DNA from: an uncultured Blautia sp.
GTDB taxonomy: Bacteria > Bacillota > Clostridia > Lachnospirales > Lachnospiraceae
DNA: 64,000 nt
Assembly (NCBI GenBank): GCA_946557785.1
Contig: CAMNTH010000001.1
Span: 186,001 to 250,000 of the forward strand
Direction: 5' to 3'
Shown here piece after piece: positions 9,045 to 18,436 of this stretch. A program made the position numbers and the translations under genes. The notes below the pieces were generated by a model that saw nothing but the letters and a program-made list of their open reading frames with translations, searched no databases and was not told the DNA's origin. Every line of letters starts with the position of its first letter. Positions within the stretch are counted from its first letter, which is position 1.

Positions 9045-9296
9045 ATGAAAATTTACAGCTACCAAGGAAGAAAAAATGTAAGCGGCGAACAGATTCGCCA
9101 ATTTCGCATAAAAAACAGATTATCCCAAAGCGAACTGGCGGCAAGACTGCAGATCCAAGGTGTTATGCTGGAACGTGACAGTATCAGCAGAATTGAAAGT
9201 GGTACGCGTTTTGTTGCAGATTATGAATTATATGTGTTCGCTAATGTACTAGGAGTAGATGTGGCCTCTCTTTTGGAAGTACAGGAAGAACCGTAA
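9045..9296 (+). CDS. Small XRE-family helix-turn-helix regulator
   Basis: SGEQIRQFRIKNRLSQSELAARLQIQGVMLERDSISRIESGTRFVADYEL. Confidence 0.85.
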   Translation: MKIYSYQGRKNVSGEQIRQFRIKNRLSQSELAARLQIQGVMLERDSISRIESGTRFVADYELYVFANVLGVDVASLLEVQEEP

Positions 9297-9348
9297 AATC
9301 ACCGAATGATGAAAACAGAATACCGAAGATAAAGAATGAGTGATAGAG

Positions 9349-9400
9349 TCTGCAGATTTCCCTGTTTCGATATAGTAGGGAGATCTGCAGATTTTTATTT
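9349..9400 (+). terminator. Rho-independent terminator
   Basis: TCTGCAGATTTCCCT / AGGGAGATCTGCAGA (one G:U) followed by TTTTTATTT. Confidence 0.85.
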
Positions 9401-9546
9401 ACTTTGTAATAACTATCTGAACCGGCGATAATAAAAAACTCAGAAAGAATACTGCAAAAAAATAATTGAAAGTTTCTTAGAAATGTGATAACTGTATATA
9501 GAGATACAACAACGGCAAACATATAGATAAAAGTGGAGGTATCATT

Positions 9547-9999
9547 ATGTTAGAATCGAATACGAAAGCTCCGGATTTTATTCTTCCTGATCAGAATGGG
9601 AAGATGCACACCTTAGAGGAATACAGAGGAAAGAAGGTAATTCTGTATTTTTACCCAAAGGATAATACTCCCGGATGTACGAAACAGGCATGCGGTTTTG
9701 GAGAGCTTTATCCTCAATTTCAGGAAAAGGGAGCGGTTGTTCTTGGAATCAGCAAAGACAGCGTGGCTTCCCATAAGAAGTTTGAAGAGAAATTCGGCTT
9801 GCCTTTTACACTTCTTTCTGACCCGGAACTGAATACAATTCAGGCCTATGACGTGTGGAAAGAAAAGAATATGTATGGCAAAAGAACCATGGGTGTAGTC
9901 CGGAGCACATATCTGATTGATGAAGATGGCATGATTGTGAGAGCTTTTGGCAAGGTAAAGGCAGCAGAGAATCCGGGACAGATGCTGGAGCTTCTATAA
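9547..9999 (+). CDS. bcp: Thioredoxin-dependent peroxiredoxin (Bcp/PrxQ)
   Basis: KAPDFILPDQNG, YFYPKDNTPGCTKQACGF. Confidence 0.93.
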   Translation: MLESNTKAPDFILPDQNGKMHTLEEYRGKKVILYFYPKDNTPGCTKQACGFGELYPQFQEKGAVVLGISKDSVASHKKFEEKFGLPFTLLSDPELNTIQAYDVWKEKNMYGKRTMGVVRSTYLIDEDGMIVRAFGKVKAAENPGQMLELL

Positions 10000-10009
10000 G
10001 GAGTCTGAA

Positions 10010-10753
10010 ATGAAGATTATTATATCTCCGGCGAAAAAGATGAATATAGATACAGACACCTTTTCCAGCAAAGGCCTTCCTGTTTTTATGGAGAAAACAG
10101 AAAGCCTGCTGGAATGGGTGAAGACATTATCCTTTCAAGAAGCAAAGAAATTATGGGGCTGTAATGATAAACTGGCGGAACTGAATTTTGGAAGATTCCG
10201 TGAAATGAACCTGCAGAAAAATCTTACGCCGGCACTGATTTCCTATGAAGGAATCCAGTATCAATATATGGCACCATTTGTTTTTACAGATAAAGAATGG
10301 GACTATGTGCAGGAGCATCTTCGGATTCTTTCAGGCTTTTACGGAGTATTGAAGCCCCTGGACGGCGTAACTCCGTACCGCCTGGAGATGCAGGCTAAGG
10401 CACGGGTGCATGATACAGGAAACCTCTATGATTTTTGGGGAGACAGCCTTTATAAAGAAGTTGTGGATAAGGAACGGATCATTGTCAATCTGGCTTCTAA
10501 AGAATATTCAAAGTGTATAGAGAAGTTTTTGAAACCGGAGGATACATATATTACCTGTGCATTTGGTGAATTAAAAAACGGAAAAGTAATCCAAAAAGGA
10601 ACACAGGCTAAAATGGCCAGAGGAGAAATGGTACGATATATGGCAGAAAATTGTTTGGAGAATCCGGAGGATATGAAGCAATTTCAAGGCCTTGATTATA
10701 GATTTTGTGAAAAACGGTCCACACCGGGGGAATATGTTTTTTTAAATAAGTGA
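10010..10753 (+). CDS. yaaA: Peroxide stress protein YaaA
   Basis: MKIIISPAKKM; SGFYGVLKPLDGVTPYRLEM; AKMARGEMVRYMAE. Confidence 0.93.
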   Translation: MKIIISPAKKMNIDTDTFSSKGLPVFMEKTESLLEWVKTLSFQEAKKLWGCNDKLAELNFGRFREMNLQKNLTPALISYEGIQYQYMAPFVFTDKEWDYVQEHLRILSGFYGVLKPLDGVTPYRLEMQAKARVHDTGNLYDFWGDSLYKEVVDKERIIVNLASKEYSKCIEKFLKPEDTYITCAFGELKNGKVIQKGTQAKMARGEMVRYMAENCLENPEDMKQFQGLDYRFCEKRSTPGEYVFLNK

Positions 10754-10794
10754 AACTTGAATATAGCAAAAATATAAAATAATAGGAGAGGAAT

Positions 10795-13578
10795 ATGAAC
10801 AATAGATATATCATTGACTGGAAAAAATACGCACAGCTTGCCAGAGAAACGGCAGCAGAGGGGGCAGTGCTTTTGAAAAACGATAACCAAGCGCTCCCCC
10901 TTGGAAAAGGTGACCGGATTTCTGTTTTTGGCAGGATTCAGTTCGATTATTATAAGAGCGGGACTGGATCCGGCGGAATGGTAAATACCAGATATGTGGT
11001 AGGGATCCTGGATGCATTAAAAGGAGAGACAGAGATTACTCTGAACGAAGACCTGGAGCAGGTTTACAGAAGCTGGCTGGAAACCCATCCATTTGATTTT
11101 GGAGAGGGCTGGGCGAAGGATCCCTGGAGCCAGGAGGAAATGCCCCTTACGGATGCGGTCGTAGAGAAGGCGGCGGCAGTTTCGGATGCAGCCCTGGTGG
11201 TTATCGGAAGAACTGCAGGGGAAGACAGAGATGCAGATTATGCACCTGGAAGCTATCTTTTGACGGATCTGGAAAAAGAGATGATCAAAAAAGTGCGCAG
11301 AGTATTTTCCCGGGTCATAGTAGTTCTTAATGTAGGTAATATTATTGATATGAGCTGGGTGGAAGCGTATGATCCGGATGCGGTTTTATATACCTGGCAG
11401 GGCGGTATGGAAGGCGGACATGCTGTGACAGATGTGCTTATGGGAAGAGTCACTCCAAGCGGAAAGCTGACAGATACCATCGCCAGATCCATAGAGGATT
11501 ATCCTTCTGCCGGAAACTTTGGAGGAGAAGAAGGAAATATTTATGCAGAGGATATTTATGTAGGCTACCGCTATTTTGAGACCTTTGCAAAGGACAGGGT
11601 GATCTATCCCTTTGGATATGGTCTTTCCTATACTTCTTTTGAAGTAACATGCACAGGTTCAGAGTATATGGAAGACCGCTGTATATTCTGTGTAAAAGTG
11701 AAAAATACAGGAGGCTTTCCTGGAAAAGAAGTAGTTCAGATTTATGTTAATGCGCCTCAGGGAAAGCTTGGAAAGCCTTTACGCAGTCTTGCAGCCTTTC
11801 AGAAAACCAGGGTTTTGAATCCTGGGGAAGAGCAGGAATTGGAGCTGGAAGTGAAGGACGAGCGTTTTGCTTCTTATGATGACAGCGGCTTGACAGGGTA
11901 TAAATCATGCTATGTTTTGGAGGCCGGAACCTATGAATTTTATATAGGAACAGATGTAAGAAGCGCGGTACTTGCCGGAAGCTTTGATGTGGAGGAACTA
12001 ATCGTTCTGGAAAAATGTACACAAGCCTTGGCGCCTTGTCAGGCTTTCAAAAGGATGAAACCTACGATGGATCCTGACGGCAGAATTGGGCTTTCATGGG
12101 AAGAAGTGCCTCTTCGGTCTTACCATATGAATGAACGCGTTATGGAAGAAGACCTTCCGGAAATCGCTTATACAGGGAATCAGGGATATAAGCTTGGAGA
12201 TGTGTATGACGGAACTGTTTCCATGGAAGATTTTGTGGCACAAATGAAGGATGAAGATCTGTTTTGTATTGTGAGAGGGGAAGGAATGTGTTCCCCAAAG
12301 GTGACGCCAGGGACAGCGGCAGCCTTTGGAGGGGTAAGCGCATCCCTAAAGGCGCTTGGAATTCCCTGCGGATGCTGTTCAGATGGACCGTCTGGAATTC
12401 GTATGGACTGCGGAACCTATGCATTCAGCCTTCCAAACGGAACCTGTATGGCATGTTCTTTTAATGAGGAACTAGTGGAAGAGCTGTATGAAATGGAGGG
12501 CGCTGAGCTGCGCAAAAACCGTATCGATACCCTTCTTGGGCCAGGAATGAATATCCATAGACATCCTCTGAACGGCCGCAATTTTGAGTATTTTTCTGAG
12601 GATCCTCTGGTAACGGGACGGATGGCTTCTGCACAGTTAAAAGGAATGAACAGATATGACGTAACTGGTACGATCAAGCATTTTGCAGCCAATAACCAGG
12701 AACATAACCGGAGAAAATATAATTCTGTAGCTTCCGAACGTGCCATGAGGGAAATTTATCTGAAGGGCTTTGAGATTGCAGTAAAAGAGGGCGGTGCTTA
12801 TTCCATCATGACCACCTATGGTGCGATTAACGGACTTTGGACAGCCAGCAATTATGACCTGCTTACCACGATCCTTCGCGGTGAATGGAAGTATGATGGA
12901 ATGGTAATGACAGACTGGTGGGCGGACATGAATGAAGAAGGAGGGCCTGCGTCTGTCAGCAATACGGCCGCAATGGTGCGCTGCCAGAACGATGTTTATA
13001 TGGTTTGCCAGAATCCTGAGAAGAACAGCAATGAGGATAACCTGGAGGAATGTTTAAAGAATGGAACATTGAACCGGAGCTCACTCCAAAGATGTGCAGT
13101 AAATGTACTAAAAATGCTGATGCGATCTCCTGTGATGGAGCGCAGCCTGGGACGCATGAGTCAGGAAGAACTGGAAGCTCTGGAATGTATGGAAGAGGAC
13201 GATAAGGTGGATTTTGACATTGAATTCCATCCTATGTCAGAACGCTTGGTTTTGGATGCCTCAGATGTGGACACCTCCAAAGGGAAATTCTGCTTATATG
13301 GGATCCAGGTGGAAAAAGTAGGCCGGTATGTGATCTGCATTAAGGTTAAAATAGATGCTTCTGAAATTGCTCAGATTCCGGTTTCCATATATTCCAATGG
13401 AACTTTGACAGGCACTGTTACAATGAATGGAACCAATGGGGAATGGGTGGAGATCCGGCAGACATTGGGGCACTTTGTAGGACCCAACAATTTTGTAAAA
13501 CTTTATTTTGCCCAAAGCGGAATGCAGCTTGATACGATTACCGTGGAACTGGAAGAGGGAATGAAATCCATATTTTAA
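10795..13578 (+). CDS. Glycoside hydrolase family 3 with permuted domain order
   Basis: Begins with GH3 C-terminal-type domain (ARETAAEGAVLLKNDNQALPL, FGYGLSYTSF), followed by barrel domain (GPSGIRM, KHFAANNQE, GMVMTDWW). Confidence 0.9.
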   Translation: MNNRYIIDWKKYAQLARETAAEGAVLLKNDNQALPLGKGDRISVFGRIQFDYYKSGTGSGGMVNTRYVVGILDALKGETEITLNEDLEQVYRSWLETHPFDFGEGWAKDPWSQEEMPLTDAVVEKAAAVSDAALVVIGRTAGEDRDADYAPGSYLLTDLEKEMIKKVRRVFSRVIVVLNVGNIIDMSWVEAYDPDAVLYTWQGGMEGGHAVTDVLMGRVTPSGKLTDTIARSIEDYPSAGNFGGEEGNIYAEDIYVGYRYFETFAKDRVIYPFGYGLSYTSFEVTCTGSEYMEDRCIFCVKVKNTGGFPGKEVVQIYVNAPQGKLGKPLRSLAAFQKTRVLNPGEEQELELEVKDERFASYDDSGLTGYKSCYVLEAGTYEFYIGTDVRSAVLAGSFDVEELIVLEKCTQALAPCQAFKRMKPTMDPDGRIGLSWEEVPLRSYHMNERVMEEDLPEIAYTGNQGYKLGDVYDGTVSMEDFVAQMKDEDLFCIVRGEGMCSPKVTPGTAAAFGGVSASLKALGIPCGCCSDGPSGIRMDCGTYAFSLPNGTCMACSFNEELVEELYEMEGAELRKNRIDTLLGPGMNIHRHPLNGRNFEYFSEDPLVTGRMASAQLKGMNRYDVTGTIKHFAANNQEHNRRKYNSVASERAMREIYLKGFEIAVKEGGAYSIMTTYGAINGLWTASNYDLLTTILRGEWKYDGMVMTDWWADMNEEGGPASVSNTAAMVRCQNDVYMVCQNPEKNSNEDNLEECLKNGTLNRSSLQRCAVNVLKMLMRSPVMERSLGRMSQEELEALECMEEDDKVDFDIEFHPMSERLVLDASDVDTSKGKFCLYGIQVEKVGRYVICIKVKIDASEIAQIPVSIYSNGTLTGTVTMNGTNGEWVEIRQTLGHFVGPNNFVKLYFAQSGMQLDTITVELEEGMKSIF

Positions 13579-13709
13579 AGAAAGGATTTTAGGTTCTTGA
13601 AAAAGTAACATGTTTCTTGATTTTTTTATATGGTGAAAAACCACTCCAAAAGCTACAATAGGATCATAGAAACACGACATCCTATAAAAGTAAAAAGGAG
13701 AGTAAAAAA

Positions 13710-15023
13710 ATGAAGATGAGAAAAGTGACCGCATTAAGTCTTGCAGCAATGATGACTGCTTCCATGATTCCGGCAGTTCCGGTTATGGCAGAAGAGGCAC
13801 AGGGTTCTGTATATTATTTACAGTTCAAACCAGAAGCAGCAGATCAGTGGACAGCACTTGCAGAAAAATACACAGAGGCTACAGGGGTAGAGGTTAATGT
13901 TGTAACAGCAGCATCCGGTACCTATGAATCTACTTTGAAAGCAGAAATGGCAAAGGATGAGGTTCCGACCCTTTTCCATGTGAACGGACCTGTAGGACTC
14001 GCAACCTGGAAAGACTACTGCAGAGATTTATCTGACACAGATATTTACAAAGAACTGAAGAGTGAAGACTTCGCACTGAAAGAAGGAGAAGAAGTTCTCG
14101 GCGTTGCATTTGCAGTTGAGACCTATGGTATCATTTATAACAAAGCAATCCTTAATGAGTACATTGGAATGGACGGCGCAGTTATTTCCGATATTTCTGA
14201 AATTAACAGCTTCGAAAAACTGAAAGCAGTTGCAGATGACATTCAGGCCAAAAAAGATGATCTTGGTATTGAAGGTGCATTTACCTCTGCTGGTATGGAC
14301 TCATCCTCTGACTGGAGATTCAAAACTCACCTTGCAAACCTTCCGATCTATTATGAATATCAGGCAGACGGAATTGGAACCACAGATGCGATCAAGGGAA
14401 CCTATCTTGAAAATTATAAGAACATCTGGGATCTGTATCTGACAGACTCTACCTGTGATCCGGCACTCCTTTCCAGCAAGACAGGCGAGGATGCAGCATC
14501 TGAATTCGCACTTGGCGAAGCCGTATTCTATCAGAACGGAACATGGGCTTACAATGATATTAAAGAAAACGAAGTTGCAGACGAAGATCTTGGAATGCTT
14601 CCAATCTACATTGGTGTAGAAGGTGAAGAGAACCAGGGGCTTTGCACAGGTACAGAAAACTACTGGTGTATCAATAAAAATGCTCCGGAAGAAGACATCC
14701 AGGCAACACTGGATTTCCTGAAATGGGTAATCACTGACGAAGCAGGCAAAGAAGCCCTTACAAAAGAAATGGGCTTTGTAACAACCTTTAATACCATTGG
14801 TGACGAATACCTGCCGGAGAACCCGCTTGTAGATTGTGCAGAAGAAGACATTGCAGCAGGCCATACTTCAGTTGCATGGTGCTTCCCGACAATGCCGTCA
14901 GAAGAGTGGAAAAACGGCGTTGGTTCCGCACTTCTTGAGTATGCACAGGGCACAGGCGAATGGGACGCTGTACAGACCGCATTTGTTGACGGCTGGGCAG
15001 CAGAATACGCAGCAACCAAATAA
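13710..15023 (+). CDS. ABC transporter sugar-binding protein with non-lipobox signal peptide
   Basis: Signal peptide ending VMAEEA, SBP family 1 features (QWTALAEKYTEATGVEVNVVTA); followed by two permeases. Confidence 0.9.
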   Translation: MKMRKVTALSLAAMMTASMIPAVPVMAEEAQGSVYYLQFKPEAADQWTALAEKYTEATGVEVNVVTAASGTYESTLKAEMAKDEVPTLFHVNGPVGLATWKDYCRDLSDTDIYKELKSEDFALKEGEEVLGVAFAVETYGIIYNKAILNEYIGMDGAVISDISEINSFEKLKAVADDIQAKKDDLGIEGAFTSAGMDSSSDWRFKTHLANLPIYYEYQADGIGTTDAIKGTYLENYKNIWDLYLTDSTCDPALLSSKTGEDAASEFALGEAVFYQNGTWAYNDIKENEVADEDLGMLPIYIGVEGEENQGLCTGTENYWCINKNAPEEDIQATLDFLKWVITDEAGKEALTKEMGFVTTFNTIGDEYLPENPLVDCAEEDIAAGHTSVAWCFPTMPSEEWKNGVGSALLEYAQGTGEWDAVQTAFVDGWAAEYAATK

Positions 15024-15037
15024 GCAGATGAAAATTG

Positions 15038-15069
15038 AAAAGGATGAGCGAAGCTTCGCTCATCCTTTT
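15038..15069 (+). terminator. Intercistronic hairpin/attenuator between SBP and permease genes
   Basis: Perfect palindrome AAAAGGATGAGCGAAG|CTTCGCTCATCCTTTT ending in a T run. Confidence 0.8.
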
Positions 15070-15089
15070 TGAGAGAAGAGAGGGATAGT

Positions 15090-15935
15090 ATGAATACGAA
15101 AACAATGAGAAAATATTCTCCATTTTTTCTGGCACCTATGCTGATTTCTTTTACGATTGGTTTTATCGTGCCGTTTATTCTTGGTATTTATCTGTCATTT
15201 TGTGAATTTACCACTGTGGTAGATGCAAAATGGGTTGGTCTGAAAAACTATATGAAAATCTGGGGCGATGCTTCTTTTGTGCATTCCCTGTGGTATACGG
15301 CTTTGTTTACTATCGTGACAGTTTTGCTGATCAATGTTCTGGGCTTTGCAACAGCACTGCTTCTTACAAAAAAGATCAGAGGAACTAATATCTTCCGTAC
15401 GGTGTTCTTCATGCCAAACCTGATTGGCGGCATTATTCTTGGATATATCTGGAACCTGCTTTTGAATGGTATTCTGCTTTATGTAAATCGTACACTTACT
15501 TATTCCGGTACATATGGTTTTTGGGGCTTGGTGATCCTGATGTGCTGGCAGCAGATCGGATATATGATGATCATTTATATTTCCGGTATTAACAACATTC
15601 CGGGGGAACTGGTAGAGGCTGCTAAGATTGATGGCGCAACCTCGCCACAGATACTGAGATATGTGACCATTCCTATGGTAATGCCTTCCATTACTGTATG
15701 TACTTTCCTGACGCTGACTAACTCCTTTAAGCTGTTTGACCAGAACCTTGCCCTGACAGCAGGAGAACCGTCCAAAATGTCAGAAATGCTTGCCCTGAAT
15801 ATTTATAATACATTCTATACCAGAAACGGCTGGGAGGGTGTCGGACAGGCGAAGGCAGTTATTTTCTTTATATTGGTAGCATTGATTGCCATTGTTCAGA
15901 CAAGGCTTACAAGATCTAAGGAGGTGCAGCAGTAA
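15090..15935 (+). CDS. Sugar ABC transporter permease (MalF/UgpA-like)
   Basis: EAA motif LVEAAKIDGATSPQILRYVTIPMVMP; start reassigned to MNTKTMRK. Confidence 0.9.
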   Translation: MNTKTMRKYSPFFLAPMLISFTIGFIVPFILGIYLSFCEFTTVVDAKWVGLKNYMKIWGDASFVHSLWYTALFTIVTVLLINVLGFATALLLTKKIRGTNIFRTVFFMPNLIGGIILGYIWNLLLNGILLYVNRTLTYSGTYGFWGLVILMCWQQIGYMMIIYISGINNIPGELVEAAKIDGATSPQILRYVTIPMVMPSITVCTFLTLTNSFKLFDQNLALTAGEPSKMSEMLALNIYNTFYTRNGWEGVGQAKAVIFFILVALIAIVQTRLTRSKEVQQ

Positions 15936-16774
15936 TGGATGCAAAAAGAGCGAAACACAGCGGTTTGCTGAGCGTGATCTTTACGTTGGTTTCTTTACTG
16001 TGGGTATTCCCCATTGTCCTGGTTGTTATCAACTCATTTAAGAAAAAAGCGTATATTACCAGAAAGCCCTTTGAGATTCCAACAGACAAAATGTTTGTAG
16101 GGCTGGATAATTATTTCAAGGGAATTGAAAGAACCGGATTTTTTGATGCATTCTGGACCTCACTGTTTATCACGGTATTTTCCGTGGCAGCCATTATTTT
16201 ATTCTGTTCCATGACTGCATGGTATATTATGCGTGTGAAAGATGCAGTGACTACTGCCATTTATTATCTGTGTCTGTTTGCCATGATCGTGCCTTTCCAA
16301 ATGGTAATGTATACTCTTTCCAAAACCGCAAACATGCTGCATCTTGGAAACCCGGTAGGTATTATAGTAGTTTATGTGGGATTCGGTGCGGGACTTTCCG
16401 TATTTATGTTTACAGGATTCGTGAAGTCAATTCCTCTGGAAATTGAAGAGGCAGCTATGATTGATGGATGCAATCCTTTGCAGACCTATTTCCAGGTAGT
16501 ATTCCCGATCATGAAGCCTACCTGCATTACGGTTATGATTCTGCAGGCCATGTGGGTATGGAACGACTATCTTCTTCCGTCCCTGGTTCTGGATCAGAAG
16601 AAATATAAGACCATTCCTATGGCTGTTCAGTATTTAAAGGGCGGCTACGGCTCCGTGGATATGGGAGCTATGATGGCAGTACTGGTGCTTTCCATCATTC
16701 CGATCATTATCTTTTACCTGGCATGCCAGAAGTACATTATCGAGGGTGTTGTTGCCGGAGCGGTAAAGGGCTGA
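15935..16774 (+). CDS. Sugar ABC transporter permease (MalG-like)
   Basis: EAA motif EIEEAAMIDGCNPLQTYFQVVFPIMKP; TAATG overlap with upstream gene. Confidence 0.92.
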   Translation: MDAKRAKHSGLLSVIFTLVSLLWVFPIVLVVINSFKKKAYITRKPFEIPTDKMFVGLDNYFKGIERTGFFDAFWTSLFITVFSVAAIILFCSMTAWYIMRVKDAVTTAIYYLCLFAMIVPFQMVMYTLSKTANMLHLGNPVGIIVVYVGFGAGLSVFMFTGFVKSIPLEIEEAAMIDGCNPLQTYFQVVFPIMKPTCITVMILQAMWVWNDYLLPSLVLDQKKYKTIPMAVQYLKGGYGSVDMGAMMAVLVLSIIPIIIFYLACQKYIIEGVVAGAVKG

Positions 16775-16833
16775 TGGCTGTGGCTGAACCTGGCTGTTGG
16801 ATAATCGTTTTGCATAAAAAATCAGAAAGTCCC

Positions 16834-16862
16834 TTCACAAATATAGTGCATAATGTTAAAAT
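16834..16862 (+). promoter_or_regulatory. SigA-type promoter for response regulator operon
   Basis: TTCACA-N17-TAAAAT. Confidence 0.6.
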
Positions 16863-16897
16863 AAAGCATATATTTATCAGATAGGAACAGGTGCAAA

Positions 16898-18436
16898 ATG
16901 ATTAAAGTATTAGTTGTTGATGACGAAAAAATTGAGCGGGAAGGCTTAAAGTATCTGCTTTCCCGCGAGGATGGAATAAGTGAGATCTGCGAGGCCTCCA
17001 ATGGGAAACAGGCCTTGCAGATTTTGCGTACTCAGAAGATTGATCTGCTTCTGACAGATATTAAGATGCCCCATATGGACGGCCTGGAATTGGCCAAAAG
17101 GGCGAGGGAAAAAGAGGAACGCCTTCAGGTGGTGATTTTCAGCGGTTATAATGATTTTTCATTTGCGCAGGAGGCCATCCGGTATGGAGTGAAGGATTAT
17201 GTGCTCAAGCCTGTAGACCCGGAAAATTTTCATAATGTAATAAAAAAGGTAAAAAGTGAGATTATAAAAATGAAGGAAAAAGAATCACAGGATCTTCAGG
17301 GACAGAATTTTCTTCAGCAGTATTTTCTTCAGAATTATCTGTATACAGGGCAGAAAGAAATTTTAGCAAGAGCGGAGAAAATGATCGACCTGGAGAAATG
17401 GAACGGGTGGCACTGCATTATCCTGATTGAATCAGGGGAGACATTCTTTGATTCTGCGGAGGAAACTCTTGCAGAGGAAATTCAGAAGGAACTGAGGAGA
17501 GTTTTTTTCTACCTGAACCTGAATGCACGGCAGTCATTGCTTTTGTTTCAGGATGTATACTGTGATTACCAGCTTGTGGCGAATCACCTGTACCAGTTTC
17601 TGAAGAGGAAGTACCAGGTAAGCTTTCATCTGGCTGTAAGCCGGAAGTTTGAAGGATGTGAGAGCCTGCCTGATATTATGAACCAACTGGAACGCCAGAT
17701 GGAAGAAAAGTTTTATCATCCGGAGAAGCATGTTTTTTCCTGTGATGAAGAGGACTGGAAGCTGGCCGGCAAAGAGGTGCAGGACGCCCACCTGATGCAG
17801 ATGATCTCTGAGGATATTACCCGCAAGGATACCGAAAGCCTGTGGAAGCATTTCCTCTGCCTGAAGGAAAAATATAAGGAAAACACACAATATTCTGCAA
17901 TGTATATTCGATTTGTTTTTTCCAATCTGATTCAGGAGCTGTACCAGGAAAACCAGTATGCAGGAGAAAAACGCCTGGAAAAAGAGATTGACCGCTTATA
18001 TGCCTGCCAGGACATTCTTCAGATCCTGGATGTAACGGAAGAGAACCTGCGGGAATATGAGGAATATGTAAAGAACTCCATGCGCGAGTCCAGAAATGAA
18101 GTGGCATCTGTTAAGAATTATATATATCAGCATTATGATGAGGATCTGAATCTGGAAATGCTGGCAGAAAAGGTATATCTTTCTTCAGGCTACTTAAGCT
18201 TTATTTTCAAGAAAGAGACAGGGATGAACCTGAATCGTTTTATCCGGGTATTCCGTATGGAAAAGGCTAAAGAGCTTTTGTGCGGAACGGATATGAAGGT
18301 GGCCTTGGTAAGTGAAAAGGTAGGATTTACCAATACATCCTATTTTTGCAGGAGTTTCCGGGAGTTCTACGGAAAAAGCCCGGAATCATACCGGAAAGGA
18401 TCAGGTGATGATGAAGAACCTTCTTCTGAAGATTAA
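16898..18436 (+). CDS. YesN-like response regulator (REC + AraC HTH)
   Basis: VLVVDDEKIEREGL, LLTDIKMPHMDGLEL, C-terminal AraC domain SSGYLSFIFKKETGMNLN...VGFTNTSYFCRSFREFYGKSPESYR. Confidence 0.93.
   Translation: MIKVLVVDDEKIEREGLKYLLSREDGISEICEASNGKQALQILRTQKIDLLLTDIKMPHMDGLELAKRAREKEERLQVVIFSGYNDFSFAQEAIRYGVKDYVLKPVDPENFHNVIKKVKSEIIKMKEKESQDLQGQNFLQQYFLQNYLYTGQKEILARAEKMIDLEKWNGWHCIILIESGETFFDSAEETLAEEIQKELRRVFFYLNLNARQSLLLFQDVYCDYQLVANHLYQFLKRKYQVSFHLAVSRKFEGCESLPDIMNQLERQMEEKFYHPEKHVFSCDEEDWKLAGKEVQDAHLMQMISEDITRKDTESLWKHFLCLKEKYKENTQYSAMYIRFVFSNLIQELYQENQYAGEKRLEKEIDRLYACQDILQILDVTEENLREYEEYVKNSMRESRNEVASVKNYIYQHYDEDLNLEMLAEKVYLSSGYLSFIFKKETGMNLNRFIRVFRMEKAKELLCGTDMKVALVSEKVGFTNTSYFCRSFREFYGKSPESYRKGSGDDEEPSSED

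Noticed and set aside
8824-9144. 106 aa minus-strand ORF in the XRE leader
   Set aside because: Overlaps hairpins and the XRE gene antisense; no motif.
9045-9296. XRE gene as toxin-antitoxin antitoxin
   Set aside because: No toxin-like partner ORF adjacent; flanked by a terminator and bcp.
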